DNA from: Desulfosediminicola ganghwensis
GTDB lineage: Bacteria; Desulfobacterota; Desulfobulbia; Desulfobulbales; Desulfocapsaceae
Direction of reading: 5' to 3'
Assembly: GCF_005116675.2 (NCBI RefSeq)
Contig: NZ_CP050699.1
Location: 5,465,001-5,529,000, forward strand
DNA: 64,000 nucleotides
Positions 37,135-46,388 of the stretch are shown piece after piece. Position 1 is the first letter of the stretch. Every line of letters starts with the position of its first letter. The notes under the pieces are model-generated. The model saw only the letters and a program-made list of their open reading frames with translations. It was not told the origin of the DNA and did no database searches. Made by a program: the position numbers and the translations under genes.

Positions 37135-37478
37135 TTAATTTACCTCTGTCACCTAACATCAATTCATCACACCAGAGCCTGAATGACGCTATAATAGAAC
37201 ACGCTGTAGTGCCCAGTTTTTCCATTGTTTTATTCAATATGCTATGAATATCTCATAATAATCTTATTTACTAACAAAAATATTACCAATCGTGCATATG
37301 TGCGCTATAAGCGGACTATTTTTCTTGACTTTCTAGCACAGAGCGCTTTGATTAGTGTCTCCAAATATAATGGGAAAATAGAACCTGCTGATGGTCGCAA
37401 ACTTTTATGCACGTGTAGAGCCTAGGCTCTTTGAAGTTTATATAGTTTTTGAACTTGAAACCTTAAAGGAGATTTACC
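37135..37478. other. Divergent promoter region upstream of the carbonic anhydrase gene
   Basis: About 340 bases, AT-rich, between the divergent response-regulator and carbonic anhydrase genes. A perfect 14-base palindrome lies at 37417-37430. AAAGGAGA at about 37466 is the ribosome site of the carbonic anhydrase gene. No gene was recognised. Confidence 0.5.
37417..37430. promoter_or_regulatory. Perfect palindrome AGAGCCTAGGCTCT
   Basis: Fourteen-base perfect palindrome ending 48 bases before the carbonic anhydrase ATG, well placed for an operator controlling the carbonic anhydrase-SulP genes. Which protein binds is unknown; the adjacent response regulator is one candidate. Confidence 0.4.
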
Positions 37479-38081
37479 ATGGGAAACGAACCTATTAAAC
37501 GCCCCACGGCAAATGAAGCACTGCAGATTTTGAAGGATGGAAATCAGCGATTCATGAACGGTGTCCCCGAGCACCCGAATCACAACGAGGAAGTACGCCA
37601 ACTACTTTCTAAAGGCCAGGCTCCGATTGCCACGATCCTGACCTGTGCAGATTCCCGGGTTCCGCCGGTCAACATTTTTGACCAGGGACTTGGCGACCTG
37701 TTTGTTGTACGTGTTGCCGGAAACGTCATCGGTGATCACTCACTTGGGAGTATTGAGTATGCAGTCGCGCATCTCAACACCAAACTCGTTATTGTAATGG
37801 GGCATTCCAGTTGCGGTGCAGTAGCCGCGGTAGCTAGCGGTACAGCGCTCGAAGGCCACATCAACTCTGTAGCACCCGCTATCCAGACCGCATTGAAGAA
37901 GGTCCGGGAGGACAGTACAGATGTTGTTAATGATGCATCAAAAGAACTCGCCTGCCATATCGCCCAGAAGATAGCCGAATCGGAGCCGATAATCTCCGAC
38001 AGGGTACAAAACGGAGATGTACTCGTAATTCCGGCTTATTATGAACTGGAAACAGGAAAAGTCTCTTTTTACGACGCTTGA
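37479..38081 (+). CDS. Beta-class carbonic anhydrase
   Basis: Zinc enzyme interconverting CO2 and bicarbonate, 200 residues, no signal peptide, so cytoplasmic. Zinc ligands and helpers are all visible: Cys56, Asp58 and Arg60 in TCADSR, His109 and Cys112 in GHSSCGA. The strong AAAGGAG site precedes the ATG. The SulP transporter gene starts 39 bases after its stop, and beta carbonic anhydrases beside SulP permeases are usually taken to mean bicarbonate handling. Upstream is a perfect palindrome that may be its operator. Confidence 0.95.
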   Translation: MGNEPIKRPTANEALQILKDGNQRFMNGVPEHPNHNEEVRQLLSKGQAPIATILTCADSRVPPVNIFDQGLGDLFVVRVAGNVIGDHSLGSIEYAVAHLNTKLVIVMGHSSCGAVAAVASGTALEGHINSVAPAIQTALKKVREDSTDVVNDASKELACHIAQKIAESEPIISDRVQNGDVLVIPAYYELETGKVSFYDA

Positions 38082-38120
38082 TGCAAACATTAATTTGACA
38101 TTTATTATTTAGGGTTACCA

Positions 38121-40283
38121 ATGAACATCATTCTTAAATTTTTCCCTTTCCTGTCATGGTTTAAGGACTATGACGGCGGCAAGTTCAAGATTGACCTTCT
38201 TGCTGGTATTACCGTTGCTCTCGTTTTAATTCCCCAGTCGATGGCCTACGCACAGCTGGCAGGTCTGCCGGCATATTATGGTCTTTATGCAGCGTTTCTA
38301 CCTCCTATGGTTGCAGCGCTTTTCGGCTCGAGTCGCCAACTTGCAACCGGCCCCGTTGCTGTCGTTTCACTCATGTCAGCAGCTTCTCTTGAGCCGCTCG
38401 CCACTGCAGGATCGGCAGAGTTTATTGCCTATTCTGTCGCGCTAGCACTCACAGTTGGTATCTTCCAGTTCTCCCTTGGCGTGCTTCGCTTGGGGCTGGT
38501 GGTGAACTTTCTCTCGCATCCTGTTGTAAACGGTTTTACCAATGCTGCGGCGATTATTATCGCCTCTTCTCAGTTCTCCAAATTTTTCGGGGTGTATGTC
38601 GATAAGGCAGAGCACCATTACGAAACCCTCATCCGGGTTGGAGAAGCTGCCATTGATTACACTCATATCCCAACCCTTATCTACGGCATAACGGCTGTTG
38701 TTATCATGGTTGGACTGCGCAAGATCAACCCACGTATACCTAACGTGCTGATCGCTGTTGCAATCACTACAGTCTTTTCCTTCTTCACCGGCTTCAACAA
38801 GGATTCCGTGGTCGATGTAAGTGCCATGAAGGCTCCTGGTCTGGCTGAAACGATCACCGAATTCAACGGTGTCATCAGCGATATCCAAACACTCGGTGAG
38901 GAAAGGGCAGCTGTAGGGCTCCAGGTTGACGAGGAAAATCTAAAGGAAAGCTCAGGGCATGGGCAGTCTATCGATATTATTCGTCTAGAAAGCCAGATCG
39001 CCATTCTCACTTCCGAAATGGCCGAACTTAAGCACAAAGCCAGCACCATCAGGGAAGGACTGCGCTACATGAAGTTTGAAGCAGTAGAAACTGATGGCGC
39101 GTACACTTTTTATCCCAAGGATAATGTCCCTTCAGACGTTACCACAGATGGCGGCACCTGGAGAATCAAGGTGGGTAACAACGTCCTGGATGCTGCCCAG
39201 ATCAAGGTCATGGGCGGTGGCGCCATTGTCGGTAAAATCCCTGAAGGATTACCAACACTGTCTGTACCTGAGCTCGACTCAAAGACCTTTTTCAAGCTTC
39301 TGCCAACCGCAATTATCATCTCTTTGCTCGGTTTCATGGAGGCAATCGCCATCGCCAAGGCAATGGCTGCCCAGACCGGCCAGAAACTTGATCCGAACCA
39401 GGAACTTATTGGTCAGGGTCTTGGTAACATCCTTGGTTCCATCGGCTCCAGTTACGCAGTCTCCGGTTCGTTCTCACGTTCCGCTGTAAACTTGCAGGCC
39501 GGTGCCGTCTCTGGTATTTCTTCGGTCGTTACCTCATTGATGGTTGTTATCACCCTGTTGTTCTTTACCCCGCTCCTCTACCATCTTCCACAGGCTGTTC
39601 TGGCGGCGGTTATCATGATGGCGGTAATCGGCCTTGTCAATGTAAAGGGCTTCGTCCACGCCTGGAAGGCACAATGGTATGACGGGGCAATCTCAGTACT
39701 GAGTTTCCTTATAACCCTGTATTTCGCACCACACCTCGATAAAGGCATCATGGTCGGTGTTGCACTCTCCATGACTGTATTTCTTTATAAGTCCATGAGA
39801 CCGGTGGTTGCCAGCCTGTCCATGAACGAAGAAAAAGTACTCAAGAGCGCTGAGCACTTCCGCTTGAAGGGTTGCCGCCATATTGCTGTAGTACGGTTCG
39901 ACGGTGCTCTTTTCTTCGCTAATGCCAGTTATCTCGACGAACAGGTATTGAAATTTCGTACCGATCAGCCTGATCTCCGTTACATTCTGCTTGATGCCCG
40001 CGGTATCAACGATATGGATGCTTCTGGTGAGGAGGCGCTTGAGATGCTCGTCAAACGGGTACGCAGTGCCGGTCTCGGCTTTGCCATGTGCGGAATCAAG
40101 GGCCAGGTTATCACAGTAATGGAGCGTACCGGCCTGCTCGCCAAGATTGGTGAAGATGAGATTTTTGCTGACAGCAAAGCCGCTGTCGCCGCGTTAATCG
40201 ACCGTGTGCACACCAACACTGACCTCCCTGAAAAAGGTTGTAAGAGTTGTCCACTGACACAATATATACCTGCTGAAAGCTAA
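38121..40283 (+). CDS. SulP-family anion transporter with STAS domain and a large loop insertion
   Basis: Inner-membrane permease of 720 residues, larger than usual (about 550-600). The membrane core starts with DLLAGITVALVLIPQSMAYA and continues through the SSSRQLATGPVA-like and PVVNGFTNAAA blocks to about residue 225. An extra soluble segment (about 228-370) then interrupts the core. It contains a coiled-coil-like stretch (about 285-315, rich in Leu, Glu and Lys) and a beta-rich part. The core resumes at GKIPEGLPTL. The STAS domain is about 585-695, and the tail carries GCKSCP. Transported ion is not decided by sequence; the adjacent carbonic anhydrase and NhaD genes favour bicarbonate with sodium coupling, as in BicA, over sulfate. 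A strong terminator follows. Confidence 0.88.
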   Translation: MNIILKFFPFLSWFKDYDGGKFKIDLLAGITVALVLIPQSMAYAQLAGLPAYYGLYAAFLPPMVAALFGSSRQLATGPVAVVSLMSAASLEPLATAGSAEFIAYSVALALTVGIFQFSLGVLRLGLVVNFLSHPVVNGFTNAAAIIIASSQFSKFFGVYVDKAEHHYETLIRVGEAAIDYTHIPTLIYGITAVVIMVGLRKINPRIPNVLIAVAITTVFSFFTGFNKDSVVDVSAMKAPGLAETITEFNGVISDIQTLGEERAAVGLQVDEENLKESSGHGQSIDIIRLESQIAILTSEMAELKHKASTIREGLRYMKFEAVETDGAYTFYPKDNVPSDVTTDGGTWRIKVGNNVLDAAQIKVMGGGAIVGKIPEGLPTLSVPELDSKTFFKLLPTAIIISLLGFMEAIAIAKAMAAQTGQKLDPNQELIGQGLGNILGSIGSSYAVSGSFSRSAVNLQAGAVSGISSVVTSLMVVITLLFFTPLLYHLPQAVLAAVIMMAVIGLVNVKGFVHAWKAQWYDGAISVLSFLITLYFAPHLDKGIMVGVALSMTVFLYKSMRPVVASLSMNEEKVLKSAEHFRLKGCRHIAVVRFDGALFFANASYLDEQVLKFRTDQPDLRYILLDARGINDMDASGEEALEMLVKRVRSAGLGFAMCGIKGQVITVMERTGLLAKIGEDEIFADSKAAVAALIDRVHTNTDLPEKGCKSCPLTQYIPAES

Positions 40284-40312
40284 TTTTCAGCCAACTCTCA
40301 ATCGATCTATTG

Positions 40313-40354
40313 GGCCGCATTTTCTCGCTATTTACAGAAAATGCGGCCTTTTTT
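40313..40354 (+). terminator. Rho-independent terminator after the SulP gene
   Basis: GGCCGCATTTTCT and AGAAAATGCGGCC form a perfect 13-pair stem with a 10-base loop, followed by six T residues. It separates the carbonic anhydrase-SulP pair from nhaD. Confidence 0.92.
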
Positions 40355-40464
40355 CTTCAACTCCTCTTTCCGGCATTGCTTGTCAACAATATCTTTGACT
40401 GTTATAGTAGCCCCGTTATCAGTTTTACTGTTTTGGCACCCCACTACAATTGAAGGATCTACCA

Positions 40465-41892
40465 ATGAAAAGGCTATTGTTTATTACGGCTTTTATGGCA
40501 TCGCTGTGCGGAACTGCATATGCAAGTGCCGGAGCCAGCAGTTCGCATATTGATGTTGCTGCATTGACCACTTCCGCTTTAGGAATCTTTTCGCTGCTTC
40601 TCTTTGTTTCAGCGTATGCGCTCGTCATATTTGAAGAGCAACTTCATTTACGTAAATCCAAGCCCGTTTTGCTGGCTGCCGGTGTCATCTGGATATGTGT
40701 CGCTATCACCTACTCAGCCCTGGGAGACACCCATAGCGCTGAAGTCGCTATTCGCCACAATTTACTGGAGTACGCAGAGCTTTTTCTCTTTTTGCTCTGT
40801 GCCATGACATACATTAACAGTATGGATGAGCGAAATGTCTTTCAGGCTCTCCGTTCCTGGCTGGTCGGCAAAGGCTTTTCCTTCAGGGTGGTCTTCTGGG
40901 TGACCGGCTTGCTCTCTTTTTTCATCTCTCCCATTGCAGACAACCTGACTACAGCTTTGCTTATGGGCGCTGTTGCCATGGCCGTTGGTGGCAGTGATAA
41001 GAAGTTCGTCACCCTGGCGTGTATCAATATCGTCATCGCCGCAAATGCAGGCGGTGCCTTTTCACCCTTTGGTGATATCACCACCCTTATGGTATGGCAG
41101 AAAGGCAAAGTTCAGTTCGCTGAATTCTTTGCTATTTTTATTCCATCGGTCGTCAACTGGATTGTTCCTGCAATTTTCATGAACTTTGCAGTCGCCAACA
41201 AGCAACCCAAAGCATCTGGTGACACTAAAACCATGAAACTCGGTGCCAAGAGGATTATTGTATTGTTTCTTCTTACCATCGCTACAGCGGTTTCTTTCCA
41301 CAACTTCCTGCATCTACCACCCGCAACAGGCATGATGCTCGGACTTGGTTACCTCGGTTTCTTCTCGTACTACCTTAAAAAGAAAGAACATCGTAATTAT
41401 GATGTCGATGATAACCCGTTAGCGCATCAAACGTACAAGACCCAGCCGCATCCTTTTGATCTTTTCAGAAAGATCGCCCGTGCAGAATGGGATACCCTCC
41501 TTTTCTTCTACGGTGTAATTCTCTGCGTAGGCGGTCTTTCACAGTTTGGTTACCTTGCTATGGTGTCCAATTTCCTGTATCACGATCTTGGTGCCACCAC
41601 AGCCAATGTTATGGTTGGTATATTGTCAGCCATTGTCGATAACATTCCGGTAATGTTTGCAGTACTGACCATGGATCCAACAATGTCTCACGGCCAGTGG
41701 CTTCTTGTCACCCTCACCGCCGGAGTAGGCGGCAGCCTGCTGTCAATTGGCTCCGCTGCAGGTGTTGCACTCATGGGAAGCGCTCGCGGAATTTACACTT
41801 TTGGCGCTCATTTAAAATGGACTCCTGTAATTGCTCTTGGGTATGCAGCTTCAATCGCTGCTCACCTGCTGATCAATGCCGGACATATGTAG
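40465..41892 (+). CDS. nhaD: NhaD-type sodium/proton antiporter
   Basis: Inner-membrane antiporter of 475 residues exporting sodium in exchange for protons. The ATG at 40465 has a GAAGGAT site eight bases upstream and was chosen over an in-frame TTG at 40450. The N-terminus looks like a cleavable signal (ending GTAYASAG), as in other NhaD proteins. About twelve membrane helices follow, with conserved SPIADNLTTALLMGAVAMAV, NAGGAFSPFGDITTLMVWQ and SAIVDNIPVMFA segments holding buried polar residues. A terminator separates it from SulP, but the order carbonic anhydrase, SulP, NhaD suggests sodium cycling for anion uptake. Confidence 0.92.
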   Translation: MKRLLFITAFMASLCGTAYASAGASSSHIDVAALTTSALGIFSLLLFVSAYALVIFEEQLHLRKSKPVLLAAGVIWICVAITYSALGDTHSAEVAIRHNLLEYAELFLFLLCAMTYINSMDERNVFQALRSWLVGKGFSFRVVFWVTGLLSFFISPIADNLTTALLMGAVAMAVGGSDKKFVTLACINIVIAANAGGAFSPFGDITTLMVWQKGKVQFAEFFAIFIPSVVNWIVPAIFMNFAVANKQPKASGDTKTMKLGAKRIIVLFLLTIATAVSFHNFLHLPPATGMMLGLGYLGFFSYYLKKKEHRNYDVDDNPLAHQTYKTQPHPFDLFRKIARAEWDTLLFFYGVILCVGGLSQFGYLAMVSNFLYHDLGATTANVMVGILSAIVDNIPVMFAVLTMDPTMSHGQWLLVTLTAGVGGSLLSIGSAAGVALMGSARGIYTFGAHLKWTPVIALGYAASIAAHLLINAGHM

Positions 41893-41925
41893 ATTTTTAT
41901 TTAAACTTTTTTTCTGGCAGTACAA

Positions 41926-43728
41926 ATGACTCCTCTCAAGTTGCAACCATTACCAGCCTCCTGGGAGGAGTGCATTCAGCGTGGATGGGACAGCATTGAT
42001 ATTCTCCTTGTTACCGGAGACGCATACATTGACCATCCGTCTTTTGGTGTAGCCCTTATTGGCCGTTTTCTTGAACATTACGGTTATAGAGTGGCCATCC
42101 TGTCCCAGCCTCGATACGACTCTCCCAGTGACTTCCAACGCTTCCCTGCTCCTAACTTATATTGCGGAATTACTGCAGGTAATCTTGATTCCATAGTTGC
42201 CAACTACACAGGTAACGGTAAAGTTCGAGAGACCGATGCCTATTCACCCGGTGGAAATGGATGGCGCTCCAAGGAGAAAAACAAGAACAACAGGTATCGC
42301 CCGGATCGAGCATCGCTGATTTATGCCAATCTGGCTCGATCCTGCTATAAAGATACGCCAATCGTTCTCGGTGGGCTTGAGGCCTCCCTTCGCAGGTTTG
42401 TTCATTATGATTACAAACAAAACAGGATAAGAAGCTCTTTTCTGACAGACGCCAAGGCTGACCTGGTCGTTTATGGGATGGGGGAACATGCAGTTCTTGA
42501 TATAGCTCGAAAATGCCAATCGGGAAAACCGCTGCAGGGAATTTACGGTAGCTGTGAGAGGCTCACTGAAAACGAGCTTAACAGGCGCTTTGCAGGTTGG
42601 TCCGCACCAGACTCCAATGACTTTCTGGTGTTACCTTCTTTAACTGAGATTCAGGGAGACAAGAAATTATTTCTGGATGCTGAGCTTGCTCTGGATAAAC
42701 ACTCCCGGGCCGGATCAGATCAAATAGTACTGCAAAAGCAACAGACCCATTGGGTTGTCCAGCACCCTGGCGCGAAAAGCCTCACAGTTAGAGAACTTGA
42801 TTCGTTGTATGAGCTTCCATACACGAGATTGCCACATCCGCAATCACCTGATGTTCCCGCTTATCGGATGATCAAAGATTCAGTCACCATCGTCCGTGGT
42901 TGCTCTGGTAACTGCTCGTTTTGTGCCATAACCAGGCATCAGGGTGCTACCATCCAGAACAGGTCGGTTGAATCGATTACCAGGGAATGCAAAACTCTGG
43001 CCGCCTCACCTTCTTTCAGCGGCACCATCAGCGATCTGGGAGGTCCTACCGCAAACCTGTACGGGACTTCCTGTGCAATTGGTGGATGTAAGAAAAAGGA
43101 CTGCCTCTACCCGCAAATATGCAAGCATCTGGTGATTGACGAAGAACGTTTTTTATCTCTTCTTGCGAAGGTCGCCTCCATAGACAATGTCAGGCACGTT
43201 TTCATTTCTTCAGGCTTGAGAATGGAGCTTTTATTGCGTACACCTTCACTGCTGCGAGAACTCATCCTGCACCATATCCCCGGTACGATGAAAATCGCAC
43301 CGGAGCACAGCAGCAAAGAAGTGTTAAAGCTGATGCATAAAGAGCCCCATGCTCTCCTGACCAAATTCATCAATCACAGTAGGGCATTGGCAAAATCCTT
43401 AGGCAAGAACCTTAAGGTTGTTCCCTATGTGATCAGCTCTCACCCTGGCTGCCGGGATCAGCACGCTACGCAGTTGGCAAATGATATGGGCAAGCTCGGT
43501 CTGCCGCTAAAACAGTTTCAGGATTTCACCCCAACTCCTGGCACATTATCGACGGCCATGTATGTAACCGGCCTGAGCAGAATTGACAAAAAACCAATTT
43601 ATGTAGCCAAAAATTCGAGCGAGCGTATGAAACAACGCAAGCTCCTTGAAGGGAAAAACAGCAACCCGCGAGTCAGGCATAATGACATCCGCGCAACTGC
43701 CACCCGAAAGAAAGTGCGCAGGCGTTGA
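41926..43728 (+). CDS. YgiQ-family radical SAM protein
   Basis: Large radical SAM protein of 600 residues. The N-terminal part (about 1-300) is the YgiQ-specific domain (VTGDAYIDHPSFGVALIGR). The iron-sulfur cluster motif CxxxCxxC is at Cys326, Cys330 and Cys333 (GCSGNCSFCA), followed by an SPASM-like extra cysteine group around CAIGGCKKKDC. The C-terminal tail is basic. The biological reaction of YgiQ is not known. It starts 33 bases after nhaD, perhaps by chance. Confidence 0.92.
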   Translation: MTPLKLQPLPASWEECIQRGWDSIDILLVTGDAYIDHPSFGVALIGRFLEHYGYRVAILSQPRYDSPSDFQRFPAPNLYCGITAGNLDSIVANYTGNGKVRETDAYSPGGNGWRSKEKNKNNRYRPDRASLIYANLARSCYKDTPIVLGGLEASLRRFVHYDYKQNRIRSSFLTDAKADLVVYGMGEHAVLDIARKCQSGKPLQGIYGSCERLTENELNRRFAGWSAPDSNDFLVLPSLTEIQGDKKLFLDAELALDKHSRAGSDQIVLQKQQTHWVVQHPGAKSLTVRELDSLYELPYTRLPHPQSPDVPAYRMIKDSVTIVRGCSGNCSFCAITRHQGATIQNRSVESITRECKTLAASPSFSGTISDLGGPTANLYGTSCAIGGCKKKDCLYPQICKHLVIDEERFLSLLAKVASIDNVRHVFISSGLRMELLLRTPSLLRELILHHIPGTMKIAPEHSSKEVLKLMHKEPHALLTKFINHSRALAKSLGKNLKVVPYVISSHPGCRDQHATQLANDMGKLGLPLKQFQDFTPTPGTLSTAMYVTGLSRIDKKPIYVAKNSSERMKQRKLLEGKNSNPRVRHNDIRATATRKKVRRR

Positions 43729-43800
43729 AAATAGCACCTCACCCCGGGTTGGGCGCCGAGATTCCATCTTTTTTAGGGAAATTGGTCGCTCTAACAGTCG

Positions 43801-44736
43801 CTAGTTTTTCTTCGCCTTATAGTAATCACCATACTGAGCGTACCGTTCAAATACTTTCTTTTTGATATATCCTTCTTCCTGCCCGTTAAATACCACACCA
43901 ATCACTTTTTCTTCACCTATTGAATGAATCATGGCTTTAATCTTCTGCCGGTCAGATTTGCCATAACGCACCACAATGACAACTCCATCCACTTTCCTGG
44001 TCAGCACATTGGATTCGGAAGCGACTAAAAAGGGTGCGCTGTCAAAAATAATAAACCGATCCGGATACCTGTCAGACAATTCATCGATCAGTCTGCCCAT
44101 TCTCTCTGAAGATAAGAGTTCCGCAGGGTTTGCTGGTGGATGTCCACTGGGTAAAACAGAAAGTTTGGACACCGACGTATTCATTAGAATATCCTGAATC
44201 TCGACCTTGCCCTGCAGATATTCCGAAAGGCCATTCTCAACCCTGCCACTGATACCAAGCAAACTTGCCACACTTGGCCTTCTCAGATCACAATCAACCA
44301 AAAGTGCATACTGATCTAGACCACGCGCAAAGGCGACGGCCAGGTTTGCAGCAACAAAGCTTTTACCTTCCTGTGGCGCACTGGAGGCAATGAGAATTGT
44401 TCTGGCACCGGGCTTGCCATCTTCCGGGTGAAGAATAGAGGACCGTAACACCCTGAACGACTCAGCAGATTGGCTGTTTTTCTCCATAACCAAGCGTATT
44501 CTCTCATCCCAGTTATCTGCATATCCTGCTTCATCGGTAATATGGCCTCTCTCGACATCACGAGGCGAATCCGTTGTAGGCAACTCTCGCACCATTTCAC
44601 GGATTGGGACAACGGCATCAAGTTTTTCGCTCTCTGAAACAGCAACTTCCTGCTTTTCCGTTGGCTCCTGAATGTCATCGTCCTTTGCACCCAGATCAAC
44701 CCCCGCCTTTTTCAACGCATCTGCTATATTACCCAT
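43801..44736 (-). CDS. Tyrosine autokinase of exopolysaccharide synthesis (CpsD/BY-kinase, XrtA-associated type)
   Basis: Cytoplasmic BY-kinase of 311 residues, partner of the Wzz-type protein encoded just upstream. The first about 85 residues are a variable acidic leader. The kinase core has Walker A (SSAPQEGKS, about 118-126), Walker A' (LVDCDLRRPS, about 146-154) and Walker B (IIFDSAPFL). The C-terminus has a tyrosine cluster (Tyr290, 299, 302, 305, 306) that would be autophosphorylated to control polymer export. The long leader and C-terminal Tyr cluster fit the exosortase-linked kinase group. Likely co-transcribed with the gene 92 bases upstream. Confidence 0.88.
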   Translation of the reverse strand: MGNIADALKKAGVDLGAKDDDIQEPTEKQEVAVSESEKLDAVVPIREMVRELPTTDSPRDVERGHITDEAGYADNWDERIRLVMEKNSQSAESFRVLRSSILHPEDGKPGARTILIASSAPQEGKSFVAANLAVAFARGLDQYALLVDCDLRRPSVASLLGISGRVENGLSEYLQGKVEIQDILMNTSVSKLSVLPSGHPPANPAELLSSERMGRLIDELSDRYPDRFIIFDSAPFLVASESNVLTRKVDGVVIVVRYGKSDRQKIKAMIHSIGEEKVIGVVFNGQEEGYIKKKVFERYAQYGDYYKAKKN

Positions 44737-44828
44737 AACCTGTACCTTTGCTTATGTAATGTGTCAGCCTTGGTTGTCATTGCTCGAATACCAATTCAGC
44801 AGCATATTTTATCCTAGTACCACCTTAA

Positions 44829-46388
44829 CTAAACCACCACAATTCCCTTGGCAAACATGTACCAATACAAAGCTATGACAAGCACAAAACAAACAGATAC
44901 CCCCGCGATTTTCATTATAGAGGTAATTGTCCCTCTTCGTTTTTCTGCATTGGTTTGAATAGACGAAATGGTTGTTATCAGCGGCACCCCAAAATATTGC
45001 TCCAGTTCCTCAGACTCCCTGAAAGATCCGTCAAGAAAATCTGTTATCAGAATAAATCCACATCCCATTACCAGAACCGCACCCAGCGCAACTAACATTG
45101 TTTTCAAAAAATCTGGTTTTACCGGCTTTTCGGGAAATCTTGCCGGATCTACTATCTTGAACTGATTTCCTTTTTGTCTACGCTCGAGGTTCAGCATGGA
45201 TTTCGCTTCAAGATTTAGCGCGACAAGTTGATCATAGTGATGTTTGAGTTGTGCATATTCCCGCGTCAATCCAGACCATTCCGCCTCCCTCACGGGAGCA
45301 GCTGCAATCCATTCTTCATATTGCTTGATTTTCTGGCTTAACTGTTCTTTTTCCCTCGCTATGGTCTCCATGCTGAAGTCAACGTTAGAAAGTTGAGCCT
45401 GTAACTTCATGAGTACTTCGTCCCGAATCTGATTACTTCCAGAAGATGATTCTTCACCGCTATCACGAGTCTCCTGCTCGAATTTGGAAATCATCTTCTT
45501 GACCCTTTTGATCTCCGGGTGGTTGGGCTTATATTTAACTTCCAGCGACTCTAATGTAAGTCTTAATCGTTCCAGATACTGGGCGCGGGAATCTAGCCCT
45601 TTTCTTGAGATATTGCCGTTTTCACCAATTAGAGCAATCTTCTCCCCCTCCAGCATTTCTTTTCTGGCGGCCACCTGATCTTGAATCAATACCCGGGTAC
45701 GCTCCAGTGCCAGCATGCTCTCCTGCGTGCCTTGATACTGTTCCTGCAGGGAGGTAAGCCGCTCTACGTTGACCCCCCTCTGCTCTGGCATTTCGTTATA
45801 GTATTTGAGCTTATAATCCCGCATGGTTGCTTCTTTGACATCCATCGTTCTCTTTGCCATCTCAAGCCTGTTACTCGTATATTCCGAGGTCTCACTGGCT
45901 CGCTCTTCACGGTATTTGAGGTTCTCCTCAATGAATTTCGCGGCTAAAGCATTTGCGACCTTAGCAACCTTTCCCTGGTCCTCCCCACTAAACGAAATCT
46001 CAAAAGTGTCACCACGACGGGAAGGTTCGATCGAAATATCCATCCGCATCATATTAATGACATCTTCCATTGGATATTCCTCGCGAGCATCTCTGTATAG
46101 ATCAAAGCTCTTGATTATCTCTTCTAAATTTGTTCTGGAGGTTACAATCTGCGTGAGTGTACTGACCACGTCACGAATTCGTGCAGTTACATCACGGGGC
46201 GTCTTGTTGGGACTTATCTGCGGCTGCTGATAACTCAGCAAAGATGTTGCCATGTATGTCTTCGGGGTGATTATGTAACTCACCATTCCACCCACCAGGC
46301 CAACCACAAACAGCAACAGCAGCAGATACTTCCAGCGAAACACAAGATCAACATACTTCTTCAGCATTAAACTCTGTTTTGTGTCCAT
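44829..46388 (-). CDS. Wzz-type polysaccharide chain-length/co-polymerase protein (XrtA-linked type)
   Basis: Inner-membrane protein of 519 residues that controls polysaccharide length and export with the BY-kinase. A helix near residues 18-36 precedes a large periplasmic coiled-coil domain (about 60-400). The second membrane segment (about 427-447) is preceded by the Pro-rich DPARFPEKPVKP motif of the family, and a third hydrophobic helix lies at the C-terminus (about 492-518). The separate BY-kinase downstream supplies the ATPase part. No wzc-like fusion is present. Confidence 0.88.
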   Translation of the reverse strand: MDTKQSLMLKKYVDLVFRWKYLLLLLFVVGLVGGMVSYIITPKTYMATSLLSYQQPQISPNKTPRDVTARIRDVVSTLTQIVTSRTNLEEIIKSFDLYRDAREEYPMEDVINMMRMDISIEPSRRGDTFEISFSGEDQGKVAKVANALAAKFIEENLKYREERASETSEYTSNRLEMAKRTMDVKEATMRDYKLKYYNEMPEQRGVNVERLTSLQEQYQGTQESMLALERTRVLIQDQVAARKEMLEGEKIALIGENGNISRKGLDSRAQYLERLRLTLESLEVKYKPNHPEIKRVKKMISKFEQETRDSGEESSSGSNQIRDEVLMKLQAQLSNVDFSMETIAREKEQLSQKIKQYEEWIAAAPVREAEWSGLTREYAQLKHHYDQLVALNLEAKSMLNLERRQKGNQFKIVDPARFPEKPVKPDFLKTMLVALGAVLVMGCGFILITDFLDGSFRESEELEQYFGVPLITTISSIQTNAEKRRGTITSIMKIAGVSVCFVLVIALYWYMFAKGIVVV

